Assembly (NCBI RefSeq): GCF_902364355.1
Contig: NZ_CABJDK010000013.1
Location: forward strand, 13,018 to 37,290
Length of the DNA: 24,273 bases
Source: Collinsella aerofaciens
GTDB taxonomy: Bacteria; Actinomycetota; Coriobacteriia; Coriobacteriales; Coriobacteriaceae
Direction: 5' to 3'
The translations under genes were made by a program, and so were the position numbers. A model generated the notes under the pieces. That model was not told the origin of the DNA, made no database searches, and saw nothing but the letters and a program-made list of their open reading frames with translations. Position 1 is the stretch's first letter. Every line of letters begins with the position of its first letter. Shown piece by piece: positions 23,712 to 24,273 of this stretch.

Positions 23712-24179
23712 ATGGACGACCAAAACCAGAACAATATGTTTATGCCGACGCAGGGCGAAGATACTTCTACGCAGCCGCCACGGTTCCATCGCCCCCACAT
23801 CTCGCAAGAGCCCATTAATGATCCTGAGCCCGATTATGTGACGAGAAATCGATATCAAACGCTCGAGGATGCCCAAACGGGACGTAAACATATGGGCGTT
23901 GCCTCGGGAGACCCTGTATATCTGAAAGACGCGCCATTATCTAAAAACAGCGCAGCTAGCGATGAGCCGATGAAAGCATCCGCCGCTCATCAACAAAGAG
24001 GGCCTCGACCCAAGCAAACCTTGACGCATTCGGCTCGCTATCTCGAAACGCCAAAACAGGGAAAATCAATCTTCGTTTCGTCAAGTAAACGACGCAAGCA
24101 GCATCAGCTGACAATTCTGCTTTTGATCATTGCGGCCATAGCAGTTGCCCTTGTTATACGATTTATTTTCTTTAAATAA
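23712..24179 (+). CDS. Hypothetical tail-anchored membrane protein
   Basis: I do not recognise this 155-residue protein. Residues 1-128 are hydrophilic and probably mostly disordered, rich in Gln, Pro, Ser and Asn, with no enzyme motif. A basic cluster SSSKRRKQHQ (123-132) precedes one strongly hydrophobic segment (about 133-153) ending FIFFK. This gives a C-terminal anchor with the bulk of the protein predicted in the cytosol by the positive-inside rule. AAAGGG at 23703-23708 precedes the ATG at 23712. Codon use differs from its neighbours, with AGA arginine codons, TTA and lower GC, so it may be recent or fast-evolving. It appears monocistronic. The coding prediction itself is fairly safe. 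Confidence 0.75.
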   Translation: MDDQNQNNMFMPTQGEDTSTQPPRFHRPHISQEPINDPEPDYVTRNRYQTLEDAQTGRKHMGVASGDPVYLKDAPLSKNSAASDEPMKASAAHQQRGPRPKQTLTHSARYLETPKQGKSIFVSSSKRRKQHQLTILLLIIAAIAVALVIRFIFFK

Positions 24180-24243
24180 AGGCTCAATACCAAAAACAAC
24201 AAGATCGTCTGGTGTAATTGAGTCATTTACACCCCGTAAACGC

Positions 24244-24273
24244 AAAAAAGGGGGAGGCCGCGAGGCCTCCCCC
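24244..24273. terminator. Terminator hairpin at the right window edge
   Basis: GGGGGAGGCC (24250-24259) pairs perfectly with GGCCTCCCCC (24264-24273) around GCGA. On the minus strand six T's (24249-24244) follow the stem, so it probably ends a minus-strand gene to the right. It also lies 70 nt after the tail-anchored protein gene and may serve both. Confidence 0.8.

Noticed and set aside
1..24273. Defence, toxin-antitoxin or prophage system
   Set aside because: No gene has matching domains. The accessory content is limited to the sugar operon, an orphan nuclease, palindromic repeats and one unknown small protein.

Overview
The window looks like chromosomal DNA of a high-GC Gram-positive gut bacterium of the class Coriobacteriia (Actinomycetota), most like Collinsella. 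This is inferred from base composition, an EF-G2-type protein, a Tat-type lipoprotein, a split transketolase, and the tilS-hpt-ftsH order. It is recognition from memory, not a search. I identify 19 protein-coding genes. I see no rRNA, tRNA, CRISPR array, transposase or prophage gene.

Left part (1-7600): a six-gene catabolic operon on the minus strand, read from 6165 down to 76. It encodes PTS EIIBC (fructose family), a GatZ/KbaZ-like protein, a transaldolase, transketolase N- and C-terminal subunits, and a separate PTS EIIA. A LacI-family regulator is divergent from it (6581-7591). A coherent reading is PTS uptake of a ketose or related sugar, conversion of the sugar phosphate by the GatZ-like protein (perhaps a C4-epimerisation to fructose 6-phosphate), and entry into the non-oxidative pentose phosphate pathway. 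No GatY-type catalytic aldolase, kinase or dehydrogenase is present. The operon holds several structured intergenic elements, including one with pseudoknot topology between the EIIBC and GatZ-like genes.

Middle (7700-17510): a secreted or anchored EndA-like nuclease (+); an EF-G-like protein with degenerate GTPase motifs (-); a three-gene polar amino acid ABC transporter operon (-) with repeated CACTTTA-type operator candidates; an RlmD-type RNA methyltransferase with a basic N-terminal tail (+); a PHP-domain phosphoesterase (-); and a class I/II aminotransferase (-). Two long perfect inverted repeats (13579-13719 and 17566-17629) share a GGGG/CAG/TTAA core and resemble REP/REPIN elements.

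Right part (17640-24273): the conserved housekeeping cluster tilS-hpt-ftsH (-), a YycJ-like metallo-beta-lactamase-fold hydrolase divergent from tilS, an Hsp20 chaperone (-), and a small tail-anchored protein of unknown function (+) divergent from hsp20 across an AT-rich spacer. The most promising leads for new biology are the PTS/GatZ-like/transaldolase/transketolase operon and its pseudoknot-like element, followed by the degenerate EF-G and the REPIN-like repeats.
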